DNA of 64,000 nt from an uncultured Candidatus Melainabacteria bacterium. Its GTDB lineage: Bacteria; Cyanobacteriota; Vampirovibrionia; Gastranaerophilales; Gastranaerophilaceae. Made by a program: the position numbers and the translations under genes. This document shows positions 16,957-24,801 of this stretch, piece by piece (position 1 is the stretch's first letter; the number at the start of each line of letters is the position of its first letter). The stretch lies in the NCBI GenBank assembly GCA_947570135.1, contig CANOTP010000001.1, positions 310,001-374,000 of the forward strand, written 5' to 3'. The notes beneath the pieces were generated by a model that worked only from the letters and a program-made list of their open reading frames with translations, searched no databases and had not been told where the DNA came from.

Positions 16957-17145
16957 ATGGCAAGAGTATTAATTTCAATGCCCGAAAAGTTTTTAGACGA
17001 GATTGATTCAGTAGCGGATTCAGAAAATCGTACACGTTCCGAATTGATTCGTGAGGCATTAAGGACTTACATGTACAGAAGTCAGGTTAGAACAGGAAAA
17101 AAAGCTGCATCTAACGCTGAAATATTAGAAGCGCTTCTTGGATAA
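16957..17145 (+). CDS. Ribbon-helix-helix (CopG-type) DNA-binding protein
   Basis: A 62-residue protein. The beta strand MARVLISMPEKFLDEID is followed by ENRTRSELIREALRTYMYRS, the typical ribbon-helix-helix fold that dimerises and binds operators through the strand. The tail after residue 50 (AASNAEILEALLG) is not part of the fold and matches the ends of both neighbouring small proteins. AAAAGGAGAAAATTATC before the ATG is a strong ribosome site. The next gene begins 36 bases after its stop, so they form an operon. It could be a plasmid-type antitoxin regulator or a chromosomal repressor; no toxin is recognisable beside it. Confidence 0.85.
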   Translation: MARVLISMPEKFLDEIDSVADSENRTRSELIREALRTYMYRSQVRTGKKAASNAEILEALLG

Positions 17146-17181
17146 GTGAAATTGGGGAAAAATATATTAAGGACAGGGGAA

Positions 17182-17358
17182 ATGAAAAAGAACAACTATC
17201 AAATGGTTACGGTTAACGAATACGTTAAACTGCTTGATGATGAGGTAAAATATCTTGATTCTGATGCCAAAGAAATCAGGGCTAATGTTGAAAAGTATTT
17301 ACTCAGAGTTCGAAGAGCGCAGACTAATGCTAAAATTTTAGAAGCATTACTGGCTTAA
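17182..17358 (+). CDS. 58-residue protein, paralogue of the 16207 product
   Basis: It begins MKKNNYQMVTVNEYVKLLDD and ends RAQTNAKILEALLA. The start at the ATG 17182 is supported by AGGACAGGGGA just upstream; the in-frame GTG at 17146, directly after the stop of the RHH gene, has no ribosome site. The residues shared with the 16207 product are spread over the whole length (xMxTVxEYxxxL, ExxxxEKYLLxxxRAxTNAKxxEALLA), so this is a duplicated gene. It is co-transcribed with the RHH gene. Confidence 0.7.
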   Translation: MKKNNYQMVTVNEYVKLLDDEVKYLDSDAKEIRANVEKYLLRVRRAQTNAKILEALLA

Positions 17359-17430
17359 CTTGAAAATTTTAAACTAATAGCTTCATGGCTTTTACGATTA
17401 AACTTGTGTAAAAAAGAAAGTAAGGATAGA

Positions 17431-17466
17431 AAAAAAGACTTGATATATTTATATCAAGTCTTTTTT
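17431..17466. terminator. Bidirectional terminator between the RHH operon and tuf
   Basis: A perfect stem of 16 pairs, AAAAAAGACTTGATAT with its complement, around the four-base loop ATTT, with A/T runs on both sides. It ends tuf from one side and the small operon from the other. Confidence 0.88.
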
Positions 17467-17489
17467 AATGGTTTTTAGATTGTTAAAAA

Positions 17490-18698
17490 CTATTCGATGA
17501 TAGAGTCAACAACACCTGCACCAACTGTTCTACCGCCTTCACGGATAGCAAATCTCATACCTTGTTCGATAGCTACAGGAGCGATAAGTTCAACTTCCAT
17601 AACTACGTTATCACCAGGCATTACCATTTGACCTTCAAATTTGATTGAACCAGTTACGTCAGTTGTTCTGATGTAGAACTGAGGTCTGTAACCAGGGAAG
17701 AATGGAGTGTGACGTCCGCCTTCTTCTTTAGTCAATACGTAAACGTTTGCTGTGAATTTAGTGTGTGGGTGAATAGATCCAGGTTTAGCCAATACTTGAC
17801 CACGTTGAATTTCAGTTTTATCGATACCACGAAGTAAAGCACCAACGTTATCACCTGCTTGACCTTGGTCAAGAGATTTTCTGAACATTTCAACACCTGT
17901 AACTGTAGTTTTCTTAGTTTCGCCTAAACCAACTAATTCAACTTCGTCACCAACTTTAACTACACCACGTTCAACACGACCTGTAGCAACAGTACCACGA
18001 CCTGTGATAGAGAAAACGTCTTCAACAGGCATTAGGAACGGTTTGTCTAATTCTCTGACAGGTTCAGGGAAGTATGAATCCAATGCATCCATCAAATCCC
18101 AGATTTTAGCTGTCCATTCGTTATCTTCACGAGTAACCGCAGGGTTAGCTTGAACTGCTTCTAAAGCTTTTAGAGCTGAACCGTGAATGAACGGAATGTT
18201 GTCACCGTCGAATTCGTAAGAAGAAAGAAGTTCTCTAACTTCCATTTCTACTAATTCTAATAATTCAGGGTCATCAACCATATCGCATTTGTTTAAGAAT
18301 ACAACAAGGTTAGGAACACCAACTTGGCGAGCAAGCAAAATGTGTTCACGAGTTTGAGGCATTGCACCGTCAGTAGCTGCAACTACAAGAATTGCACCGT
18401 CCATTTGAGCAGCACCTGTAATCATGTTTTTAACATAGTCGGCGTGGCCCGGGCAGTCAACGTGAGCATAGTGTCTTGTATCTGTTTCGTATTCTACGTG
18501 AGCTGTAGAGATGGTAATACCTCTTGCTTTTTCTTCCGGAGCAGCATCGATTTCATCGAATTTTTTAGCATCTGCTTTACCTGCTGCAGCCAATGTACCG
18601 GTAATAGCTGCTGTTAATGTAGTTTTACCGTGGTCAACGTGGCCGATTGTACCTACGTTAACGTGCGGTTTCGTACGTTCATACTTTTCACGTGCCAT
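17490..18698 (-). CDS. tuf: Elongation factor Tu
   Basis: A GTPase that delivers aminoacyl-tRNA to the ribosome. The motifs are [10 protein letters not shown] (G1), [14 protein letters not shown] (switch I), [13 protein letters not shown] (G3), NKCDMVDD (G4) and GSALKAL (G5), then domains II and III ending [16 protein letters not shown]. It has 402 residues, including a small insert near residue 190 common in non-proteobacterial EF-Tu. AAGGAGATTAATCTC precedes the ATG. The gene stands alone here, away from fusA, rpsL and rpsG. Its promoter is predicted at 18766-18793. Confidence 0.99.
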   Translation of the reverse strand: MAREKYERTKPHVNVGTIGHVDHGKTTLTAAITGTLAAAGKADAKKFDEIDAAPEEKARGITISTAHVEYETDTRHYAHVDCPGHADYVKNMITGAAQMDGAILVVAATDGAMPQTREHILLARQVGVPNLVVFLNKCDMVDDPELLELVEMEVRELLSSYEFDGDNIPFIHGSALKALEAVQANPAVTREDNEWTAKIWDLMDALDSYFPEPVRELDKPFLMPVEDVFSITGRGTVATGRVERGVVKVGDEVELVGLGETKKTTVTGVEMFRKSLDQGQAGDNVGALLRGIDKTEIQRGQVLAKPGSIHPHTKFTANVYVLTKEEGGRHTPFFPGYRPQFYIRTTDVTGSIKFEGQMVMPGDNVVMEVELIAPVAIEQGMRFAIREGGRTVGAGVVDSIIE

Positions 18699-18765
18699 GA
18701 GATTAATCTCCTTCTTTTTTGTCTACTATATACTATTTTCAATTTAGTATTCTACGATACTTTTA

Positions 18766-18793
18766 ATTCTATCTGCTCATAATTTTTTGTCAA
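18766..18793 (-). promoter_or_regulatory. Promoter of tuf
   Basis: On the minus strand TTGACA (18788-18793) and TAGAAT (18766-18771) are separated by 16 bases, giving a leader of about 60 bases before the tuf ATG. Confidence 0.65.
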
Positions 18794-18817
18794 GATTATA
18801 TATAAAATCAGGATTAA

Positions 18818-18846
18818 TTGACAAAACTTTCGGTGATAAATATAAT
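18818..18846 (+). promoter_or_regulatory. Consensus promoter of the pilin at 18885
   Basis: TTGACA (18818-18823), a 17-base spacer and TATAAT (18841-18846): a perfect match to the housekeeping consensus, upstream of a pilin that is now frameshifted. Confidence 0.8.
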
Positions 18847-18884
18847 AGTTTAGTATATAAAATTAAACAAAAGGAGAGAAAAGT

Positions 18885-19571
18885 ATGAAAAAGCAGGCTA
18901 CAGTTAAAATTTCGGGGGGGGGTAGCTTTTCTTGCTTAGCGCGGAGCGCATTCTCATTAGCTGAAATATTAATTACCCTCGGTATAATCGGGGTTGTTGC
19001 GGCACTTACTATCCCAAATCTTATTACATCTCATCAAAAAGAATCACTGTTACTAAACTTCAAAAGGCAATATCTGTATTAAATCAGGCTTCTAAACTTG
19101 CGAATGAAGAGGGGTTAGGAGTACCTCCTTCCGATATGTCAAATGCAGAATATTTTAAAACCTATTGGGCTCCGTATTTAAAGGCTTCATATTGTAATAT
19201 TTACAGTGCTTGCGGGTATAAATCAAACTGTCCTTTTGTTTTCCCCGGCGGGTATCCTTATCAGGCTGAACTGATAACTCCTAATATTGCTGTTTTTTTT
19301 AACAATGGACGGGTTCTTTGTCAGTATACGTGATTTTAATACCGAGAGTTCTGCTGTAATTGTAGATATAAACGGTTCTTCTCCTCCAAACAGATTTGAA
19401 CGAGATGTTTTCTTTTTAGTTAAGGAAAATGATGCTGTATATCCTGAATGTAAAGATTCTCCAAATGCTTATGTTAATGCGTATTGTCGTGGTGCTAACG
19501 ACGGCAGATGTTGTGCCGAGCGTATACGTCGTGCAGGGTGGAAGATTGATAAATCATATCCGTGGAAATAG
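18885..19571 (+). pseudogene. Pilin-like gene with a G-tract leader and two frameshifts
   Basis: It starts with the shared leader ATG at 18885 behind an AAAGGAG-type site (AAAAGGAGAGAAAAGT). The leader contains nine Gs (18914-18922) and runs in frame into SAFSLAEILITLGIIGVVAALTIPNL. The frame then breaks. Near 19047 two extra bases shift it; the other frame continues TVTKLQKAISVLNQASKLAN to about 19333. At the T8 run (19292-19299) a single extra T returns it to the first frame, giving TMDGFFVSIRDF, SPPNRFERDVFFL and the usual end CCAERIRRAGWKIDKSYPWK. The two indels add up to three bases. Either the gene is inactive or these are sequence errors; the T8 run is a typical error site, but the two-base insertion is not. 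Confidence 0.8.
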
Positions 19572-19572
19572 G

Positions 19573-19600
19573 TTGATATTTTACTTAAAAAGAGTATAAT
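19573..19600 (+). promoter_or_regulatory. Promoter of the Xer recombinase gene
   Basis: TTGATA (19573-19578), 16 bases, TATAAT (19595-19600). The -10 ends seven bases before the ATG at 19608, so transcription should start at or next to the start codon. Confidence 0.6.
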
Positions 19601-19607
19601 CAGGTTT

Positions 19608-20486
19608 ATGGATATTTGGTACTTATCGGAATATTTAGAGTTTTTGGAGATTGAAAAAGGGTTAAGTCAAAATACTTTAGATGCATACCGTCGTGATTTG
19701 ACCGATTTTTTTGAGTACGTAACCGAACGATCGTTGGCAGATGTCTGTAAAATCGAACGAGGGGATTTAAATGCTTATATTTTGAAGCTTCGTGAGAAAA
19801 AATATTCACCTACAAGTGTTACAAGAAAAGTTGCATCATTAAGAGGCTTTTTTAAGTGGTTTTGCGCAAACGAATATGGGACAAAAAATCCCGCACAAAC
19901 TTTAGAACAGCCAAAGCTTCCGAAACGATTGCCGAAAGTTATGACAATTGATGAGCTTAATACAATTCTTAATTCTAAATTAAGTGAAAGAGAAGCTGTT
20001 ATTGTCGAACTTTTATACGGCTGCGGACTGAGGGTATCAGAACTTGTAAACTTAAAACTTAGCAATATAGATATCAAATCAAAATATATTCAGTGTTACG
20101 GAAAAGGTTCAAAAGAGCGGATTGTGCCGTTCGGTTCTAAAGCAAAAACGGCTTTGACAAAGTATTTTAAACTCAGAGATTATATTTTACTTAATAACAA
20201 TTTAAAGGATAAAAAACTGCCGCTTTTGCTGCGCGATAACGGAAAAACTGTAACCCGCCAGGATATTTATGATTTTATCAGGCAGCAGGGCGAAAAGATT
20301 CATAAACATATCTCTCCACATACCTTAAGGCATAGTTTTGCGACACATTTACTTGAAAATGGAGCAGATTTGAGGGTTGTTCAGGAACTTTTGGGGCATA
20401 GCGACGTTGCAACAACTCAGCTTTACACTCATATCACCAAAAAACGCTTAAAAGAAGTTTATTTTGCAATAAATAATCGCTCATGA
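19608..20486 (+). CDS. xer: Tyrosine recombinase of the XerC/XerD family
   Basis: A site-specific recombinase of 292 residues, the normal Xer size. The N-terminal SAM-like domain reads YLEFLEIEKGLSQNTLDAYRRDL and VTRKVASLRGFFKWF. The catalytic domain shows all active-site residues: Arg in YGCGLRVSELVNL, Lys in YGKGSKERIVP, His-x-x-Arg in SPHTLRHSFATHLLENGADL, His in QELLGHSDVATTQ and the nucleophile in QLYTHITKKRL. It probably resolves chromosome dimers, since nothing nearby looks like an integrated element that would need its own integrase. It is apparently leaderless (TATAAT seven bases before the ATG). Whether it is XerC or XerD cannot be settled here. Confidence 0.93.
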   Translation: MDIWYLSEYLEFLEIEKGLSQNTLDAYRRDLTDFFEYVTERSLADVCKIERGDLNAYILKLREKKYSPTSVTRKVASLRGFFKWFCANEYGTKNPAQTLEQPKLPKRLPKVMTIDELNTILNSKLSEREAVIVELLYGCGLRVSELVNLKLSNIDIKSKYIQCYGKGSKERIVPFGSKAKTALTKYFKLRDYILLNNNLKDKKLPLLLRDNGKTVTRQDIYDFIRQQGEKIHKHISPHTLRHSFATHLLENGADLRVVQELLGHSDVATTQLYTHITKKRLKEVYFAINNRS

Positions 20487-20492
20487 TAGTAT
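20464..20492 (+). promoter_or_regulatory. Promoter of the BioD-like gene
   Basis: TTGCAA (20464-20469), 17 bases, TAGTAT (20487-20492), ending six bases before the ATG at 20499. The -35 lies inside the end of xer. Confidence 0.5.
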
Positions 20493-20498
20493 GTGGGT

Positions 20499-21221
20499 AT
20501 GTTAAATATATTTATTTCGGGATTAGAACGGCAAACGGGTAAAACTCTTGTAACATCGGGGCTTGCTGCTACTATGCAGAGTCTTTCGTATTCTACAAGT
20601 GTCTATAAACCAATCCAAACAGGAGCTAAGATTCTTAACGGATTTAAGTCTTCTCCCGATTTATCAGTTATTAAACGTATAGATTCAAATATTAACACTT
20701 TATCTACTTATATGATTTCAGGCTCTGAGTCTCCTTTTGTAAGTGCTTATGAGGATAAGGTAAGTATCAGTATTGATACGATTTTTAATGAGTATAGAAC
20801 CATGTCAAATTTAACCGAATGCAATATCGTAGAAGGTTCTAACAGTATTGCTTCACCGATTGCGGATAATATGACGGAAGTTGATATAATCAGAGGTTTA
20901 AGATTACCTCTTGTGTTGGTTATTAATCCTTCTAAAACCTCAATGGATAAAGTTCTTATGGGGTTAAATTATATAACGTCAAATAAAATTAATTTGCTTG
21001 GTGTAGTTATTAATCAATACAACGAAAATTCTGAGAATCTTGAGGAAAAATATTTCCCGCAAATTTTGAAAGAATACACAGAGGGGGTAAATATTCTCGG
21101 TTCGTTACCTGATTACGGGGATACATCTAAGCTTGCGCCCGAAGTCTTGATTTCGGATATATTAAATAACCTTAGACTTGAAGAAATTTTTAAAGTAAGA
21201 ATTGCAAAGTTATATAACTAA
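20499..21221 (+). CDS. BioD-like P-loop protein (dethiobiotin synthetase family)
   Basis: A 240-residue P-loop protein starting MLNIFISGLERQTGKTLVTSGLA, where GLERQTGKT is the Walker A loop. SVYKPIQTGA keeps the Lys and Thr that bind substrate in BioD. VEGSNSIASPIADN aligns with the BioD VEGAGGxxxP loop but has lost its glycines. LGVVINQYN follows. BioD makes dethiobiotin in biotin synthesis, but no other bio gene is nearby, so the substrate is uncertain and a diverged relative is possible. The ATG at 20499 is preferred to the GTG at 20493, because the -10 TAGTAT ends six bases before it and there is no ribosome site. Confidence 0.7.
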   Translation: MLNIFISGLERQTGKTLVTSGLAATMQSLSYSTSVYKPIQTGAKILNGFKSSPDLSVIKRIDSNINTLSTYMISGSESPFVSAYEDKVSISIDTIFNEYRTMSNLTECNIVEGSNSIASPIADNMTEVDIIRGLRLPLVLVINPSKTSMDKVLMGLNYITSNKINLLGVVINQYNENSENLEEKYFPQILKEYTEGVNILGSLPDYGDTSKLAPEVLISDILNNLRLEEIFKVRIAKLYN

Positions 21222-21251
21222 AAGAGGCTGATATTTATCAACCTCTTCTTT
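21222..21251. terminator. Terminator after the BioD-like gene
   Basis: AAAGAGGCTGAT and ATCAACCTCTTCTTT form a stem with one mismatch around a short loop and a T-rich end; it also serves the converging operon at 21281-22221. Confidence 0.6.
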
Positions 21252-21280
21252 ATTTATATATATTAAAATACGAACAAACC

Positions 21281-21670
21281 CTAGCTTAATGCCATTAATG
21301 CTTTTACTGAGCGGGCATTTTCTTTAACTTCTTCATCAAAACCTTCTGATGAAATTGTATTTTCTAAAACTCTCATTGCTTCTTCTTTGTTTTCCAATGA
21401 CAGTAATTCATTAATAGTACTCATAGCAACGATTGTTGACATATCGTTTATACCTTTTCCTCTGTTAGAAATTACAACTTGAAGTGAATCATGTTCGTTT
21501 CTTTTTACTAAAGCGCGAGATGTTAATTCTCTTACTTCATCGATTGAAGAGTTTGTTCCGATTTCTTCCAAAACAGCAACCGAATCAGGATTTGTATTGA
21601 TTGTTAATGATTCAATAATGTCACTTACTTTATTAAAGTTTTTATTTGTTCTTATATTAGTTTTTTCCAT
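21281..21670 (-). CDS. Protein of unknown function, second gene of a pair
   Basis: A 129-residue soluble, mostly helical acidic protein (SDIIESLTINTNPDSVAVLEE, VREL TSRALVKRNEHDSLQVVI, STINELLSLENKEEAMRVLENT). The repeating helix pairs suggest a HEAT-like or armadillo-like solenoid, but no named family is recognised. AAGGAGGGATTAAATA gives it a strong ribosome site. It begins 14 bases after the gene at 21685, so they form an operon. No signal peptide is seen. Confidence 0.65.
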   Translation of the reverse strand: MEKTNIRTNKNFNKVSDIIESLTINTNPDSVAVLEEIGTNSSIDEVRELTSRALVKRNEHDSLQVVISNRGKGINDMSTIVAMSTINELLSLENKEEAMRVLENTISSEGFDEEVKENARSVKALMALS

Positions 21671-21684
21671 TATTTAATCCCTCC

Positions 21685-22221
21685 TTATGCAACCTGAACC
21701 ATGTCTGCTTCAAGTGCTTGTAGTGCATCTTTAAATATAGACTTAACTTCCATGTGAGGATTCATGTTTGCCATTTTAGAGATTTCTCTTTCTCGCTTGT
21801 TAACAAAGAATGTTGTAATATCTCTTCCTAACAATTCTTTTGTGCCGTTAAGACTTTCTTCTTTGTTTCCTATTTCGTGAATTTTATTCCAAGTATTAAC
21901 ACAAGTGTTAACAATTCCTTCTTTCATTCTGCTTCCGAAAGCTTTAATAGATTCGATACCTGAAGAAATTCTGCTTCCGATATCGTTAATTGAACCTACA
22001 AACACAGAGTAGATTCTTTTTGAGCTTGCAGATAAATTACCTGTAAAGTTTACTTTATTAGCTTCTTTTGATTTGCTTGATTCAAAAACATCTTCTGTTA
22101 AAATGTTTTTTTGAAAATTTGACGCAGCAAACGGATTACTGGTTCTTGATGTTGATTGTTCGTTTTTGCTCGTATTAAAAATACGGTGGCTTAATTGATT
22201 TACTTTTTCAATTGCTGACAT
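21685..22221 (-). CDS. Lineage-type protein with an NPF/VFESS N-terminal motif
   Basis: A 178-residue protein. Residues 28-60 read NPFAASNFQKNILTEDVFES and then KVNFTGNLSAS. This NPFxxSxFxxNxLxxDVFESS...FTGN layout looks like a recurrent N-terminal motif of proteins in this lineage (from general knowledge, not checked). A helical C-terminal part follows (INDIGSRISSGIESIKAFGSRM). There is no classical signal peptide. It is the first gene of a two-gene operon with 21281-21670. The AAGAGG ribosome site supports the ATG at 22221. Confidence 0.6.
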   Translation of the reverse strand: MSAIEKVNQLSHRIFNTSKNEQSTSRTSNPFAASNFQKNILTEDVFESSKSKEANKVNFTGNLSASSKRIYSVFVGSINDIGSRISSGIESIKAFGSRMKEGIVNTCVNTWNKIHEIGNKEESLNGTKELLGRDITTFFVNKREREISKMANMNPHMEVKSIFKDALQALEADMVQVA

Positions 22222-22310
22222 GTATAAACCTCTTTCTTAATTAATCACTTCCTCAGTTTAACATAGCGTTATTTTTATAAATCCACCTTTTGAATGATTT
22301 GTGTTAAAAT

Positions 22311-23087
22311 ATGAATATGGAATATAAAAACTTGGAAGAATTAATATCTGTAATCGCGAAATTACGAGCTCCCGATGGGTGTCCGTGGGACAGAGCGCAG
22401 ACTCATTCTACTCTTCGTCCGAACATGATTGAGGAAGCTTATGAGGCTGTTGATGCGATTGATGATAATGATATGGCACATTTAAGAGAAGAGCTCGGGG
22501 ATGTTTTGTTACAGGTGCTTTTGCATTCTCAAATTGCCTCCGAAAACGGTGATTTTAATATTGAAGATGTTGCTAAGGAATTAAAAGATAAGCTTATTCA
22601 TCGTCATCCGCATGTTTTTGGTGATGCAAAAATTGACACTGCAGACGATGTAAAAGAGGCATGGGATAAGCTGAAAGAGGAAGAGAAAATCGAACGTATT
22701 TCTGCAATGGACGGTTTATCAAGATGTCAGGCCGCATTGGTTTCTGCTCAAAAGATTTCAAAACGTGCCGTTAAAACGGGTTTTGAGTGGCCGAATGAAG
22801 AATCTTTATATGATTGTATAATGTCAGAGTTTGAAGAGTTTAAACATGCAAAAAAAGAAGGCGATAATGCTCACATGGAAGAAGAGTTCGGGGATATTCT
22901 GTTTGCAACGGTAAATCTTGCACGTTGGAATAAAATAGACGCCGAGCAGGCTTTACTAAAAGCTAATAAAAAGTTCGAACTAAGATTTCGTAAAATGGAA
23001 GAACTTGCCGTAAAGCCGCTTAATGATTATTCTTTTGAAGAGTTTGACGAGCTTTGGCGAAAAGCAAAAAAGGAAGTTACAAAATAG
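22311..23087 (+). CDS. mazG: Nucleoside triphosphate pyrophosphohydrolase MazG
   Basis: A house-cleaning enzyme that hydrolyses NTPs and dNTPs to monophosphates. It has two tandem MazG all-alpha domains: LRAPDGCPWDRAQTHSTLRPNMIEEAYEAVDAID with LREELGDVLLQVLLHSQIA (metal-binding EExxE and ExxD), then ESEFEEFKHAKKEG-like elements and MEEEFGDILFATVNLARW. The total length of about 258 residues is normal. TAAAAT (22305-22310), with an extended TG element, abuts the ATG at 22311 and lies six bases before a second in-frame ATG at 22317, which may be the true start of a leaderless message. The stop touches the folE2 start. Confidence 0.95.
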   Translation: MNMEYKNLEELISVIAKLRAPDGCPWDRAQTHSTLRPNMIEEAYEAVDAIDDNDMAHLREELGDVLLQVLLHSQIASENGDFNIEDVAKELKDKLIHRHPHVFGDAKIDTADDVKEAWDKLKEEEKIERISAMDGLSRCQAALVSAQKISKRAVKTGFEWPNEESLYDCIMSEFEEFKHAKKEGDNAHMEEEFGDILFATVNLARWNKIDAEQALLKANKKFELRFRKMEELAVKPLNDYSFEEFDELWRKAKKEVTK

Positions 23088-23861
23088 ATGAAAGACGTAC
23101 AAAATACACAAGATACCAGAAATGTTGATATACAAAAAGTCGGAATAAAGCATATTGAATTGCCTTTAACGATTGAACGTAAAAACGCTTCAAATAAGGT
23201 TGTTTATGCAACCGCAAGGGTTTGTGTATCTCTGCCCCGAGCTTATAAAGGCACTCACATGAGCCGTTTTGTCGAGGTTTTAAACGAATGGCGGACTAAA
23301 AAACTTTTAGGCGTTGATATAAAAGGATGTCTTGAAAAAATTATCAAAAAACTTCATGCTAAAAGCGGTGAATTAGAGTTTGATTTCAAATATTTTATAG
23401 ATAAGGAATCGCCCGTAACAAAGCTTTCAGCTCCAATGTGTTATGATTGCTCGTTTGAAGGAATTATGGACGGTGATGATTATAAGTTTATTTTGGGAGT
23501 AAAAGTTCCTGTTACAACGCTTTGTCCTTGCTCTAAAGAAATTTCGCAATACGGTGCGCATAATCAGCGAGCAATGATTTCGGTTAAGGTTTCTTATGAT
23601 GAATCAGAACATATTTGGCTTGAGGATTTGATTGAACTTATTGAATCATGTGCGTCTTGCCCGTTACATCCGCTTTTGAAACGTCAGGATGAGAAGTTTG
23701 TGACTGAGCAAGCCTATGAAAATCCAAAGTTTGTGGAAGATGTTTTACGCGATGTCGTTGTAAAGCTTCGAAATCATCCGACAATTAAATCTTTTGAAGT
23801 TGATTGTGAGGCGTTTGAAAGTATTCATAATCATTCTGCCTGGGCGTATCAGGCTGAGTAG
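23088..23861 (+). CDS. folE2: GTP cyclohydrolase FolE2
   Basis: A type IB GTP cyclohydrolase that makes dihydroneopterin triphosphate for folate or queuosine. The hallmark is VTTLCPCSKEISQYGAHNQRA near residue 145, containing the metal-binding Cys and the family PCSK element. Other conserved pieces are RKNASNKVVYATARVCVSLP, GTHMSRFVEVLNEW, ESCASCPLHPLLKRQDEK and FEVDCEAFESIHNHSAWAY. It has 257 residues. The start codon directly follows the mazG stop, so translation is coupled. The folate pathway partners are not in the window. Confidence 0.95.
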   Translation: MKDVQNTQDTRNVDIQKVGIKHIELPLTIERKNASNKVVYATARVCVSLPRAYKGTHMSRFVEVLNEWRTKKLLGVDIKGCLEKIIKKLHAKSGELEFDFKYFIDKESPVTKLSAPMCYDCSFEGIMDGDDYKFILGVKVPVTTLCPCSKEISQYGAHNQRAMISVKVSYDESEHIWLEDLIELIESCASCPLHPLLKRQDEKFVTEQAYENPKFVEDVLRDVVVKLRNHPTIKSFEVDCEAFESIHNHSAWAYQAE

Positions 23862-23917
23862 GGCTAAAGGGGTAAATTATAGGTTATCAAACAGATAAAA
23901 GGAAAAGGAGAAAAAGT

Positions 23918-23965
23918 ATGAAAAAGCAGACTACAGTTAGAATTTCGGGGGGGGTAACTTTTTAA
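23918..23965 (+). CDS. Leader reading frame upstream of the second G-tract pilin
   Basis: AAAAGGAGAAAAAGT precedes an ATG that encodes MKKQTTVRISGGVTF and then TAA. It contains eight Gs (23947-23954). With one more G the frame would skip this stop and run without interruption into the pilin frame that contains position 24022 and 24142. The same leader opens the pilin loci at 18885 and 61646. It may be a leader peptide, the out-of-phase start of the pilin, or a frameshift site. Confidence 0.55.
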   Translation: MKKQTTVRISGGVTF

Positions 23966-24120
23966 GCTCCTTTCGGAATAGTTTTGCAAGTAAGGTCACT
24001 CTGAACATCAGCTCTTCTTGTTTGCGAGGAACGAGGATTACAAGGGAGGGTACCCCTTGTGGGTGGATTCAGGGTCTATCCATGTATATGCCGGCCCTAA
24101 CGGGACAAACCAACATTTAC

Positions 24121-24147
24121 AGATTCCGTGTCAAGCACGGAATGACA
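24121..24147. repeat. Palindromic repeat unit inside a pilin reading frame
   Basis: AGATTCCGTG, TCAAG and CACGGAATGACA: a hairpin of the form AGATTCnGnn-TCAAG-nnCnGAATGACA. The same unit occurs at 25949-25975 and, with another centre, at 61788-61813. A left-hand element GTCACTCTGAAC lies at 23996 here and at 61719 in the third pilin. Confidence 0.7.
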
Positions 24148-24798
24148 AAAAGATTTGCATTTACCCTTGCAGAAGTATTAATAACCCTCGGGATTATTGG
24201 GATTGTTGCTGCGATAACTATCCCGGGTCTTATTACAAGGTGTCACAGGCAACGTGTTGAAACCAAACTCAAAAAGTTCTCTTCTGTAATGAATCAAGCT
24301 GTCAGAATGTCTGTTGCAGAACATGATGATATAGTATTTGATACTGTTTCCGCTGAAAATATGGGAAATCGCGGAGCTATTCTTCGCGAGTGGTATGATG
24401 AGAATTTGTTGAAATACCTCAAAGCCGAATATACGAAAGATTATCCTGTTAAAAGTCCGTATGTTAAGGTAATGTTACTTGACGGCAGCGGTTTTGTTTC
24501 GTATATTTCAAACAGCGGAACAGTGATTCATTTCTTCTATTGTGTGGATGTTAATGATAAATCTTGCAAGCTTGAAAGTTATGACGGGCGAAATACTTTT
24601 CTGTTTAATTATTACCCTGCTAAAAAGGCTGTATTACCTGTCGGTTACAATATTCCTGATATTAATACGCTAAAAAACAATTCTAAATCTATGGCTGCAG
24701 GATGTTACAATAAGAGCTATCCGAACAGGCATTATTGTACTGCTTTAATCGCTCGTAACGGGTGGAAAATTCCGAGTGATTATCCTTGGATTAAATAA
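24142..24798 (+). CDS. Type IV pilin-like protein behind a G8 leader
   Basis: From the ATG at 24142 the product starts MTKRFAFTLAEVLITLGIIGI, a compact prepilin signal with the hydrophobic helix. It ends CTALIARNGWKIPSDYPWIK, the common C-terminal end of this set. It contains several cysteines (CYNKSYPNRHYC). The frame stays open upstream to 24022 and beyond, through a palindromic repeat (24121-24147) that supplies the ATG at 24142. The only strong ribosome site is at the leader ATG 23918, which is one base out of frame because of the eight-G tract. The true start is therefore uncertain: 24142, or 23918 after slippage. It lies downstream of mazG-folE2 and could share their transcript. Confidence 0.8.
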   Translation: MTKRFAFTLAEVLITLGIIGIVAAITIPGLITRCHRQRVETKLKKFSSVMNQAVRMSVAEHDDIVFDTVSAENMGNRGAILREWYDENLLKYLKAEYTKDYPVKSPYVKVMLLDGSGFVSYISNSGTVIHFFYCVDVNDKSCKLESYDGRNTFLFNYYPAKKAVLPVGYNIPDINTLKNNSKSMAAGCYNKSYPNRHYCTALIARNGWKIPSDYPWIK

Positions 24799-24801
24799 TC
24801 G

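Noticed and set aside
18324-18747. Two Cys/Ser-rich plus-strand frames opposite tuf
   Set aside because: Antisense shadows of a highly conserved gene.
20493-21221. Biotin operon
   Set aside because: Only a diverged BioD-like protein is present; no bioA, bioB or bioF is nearby and its glycine-rich loop is changed.
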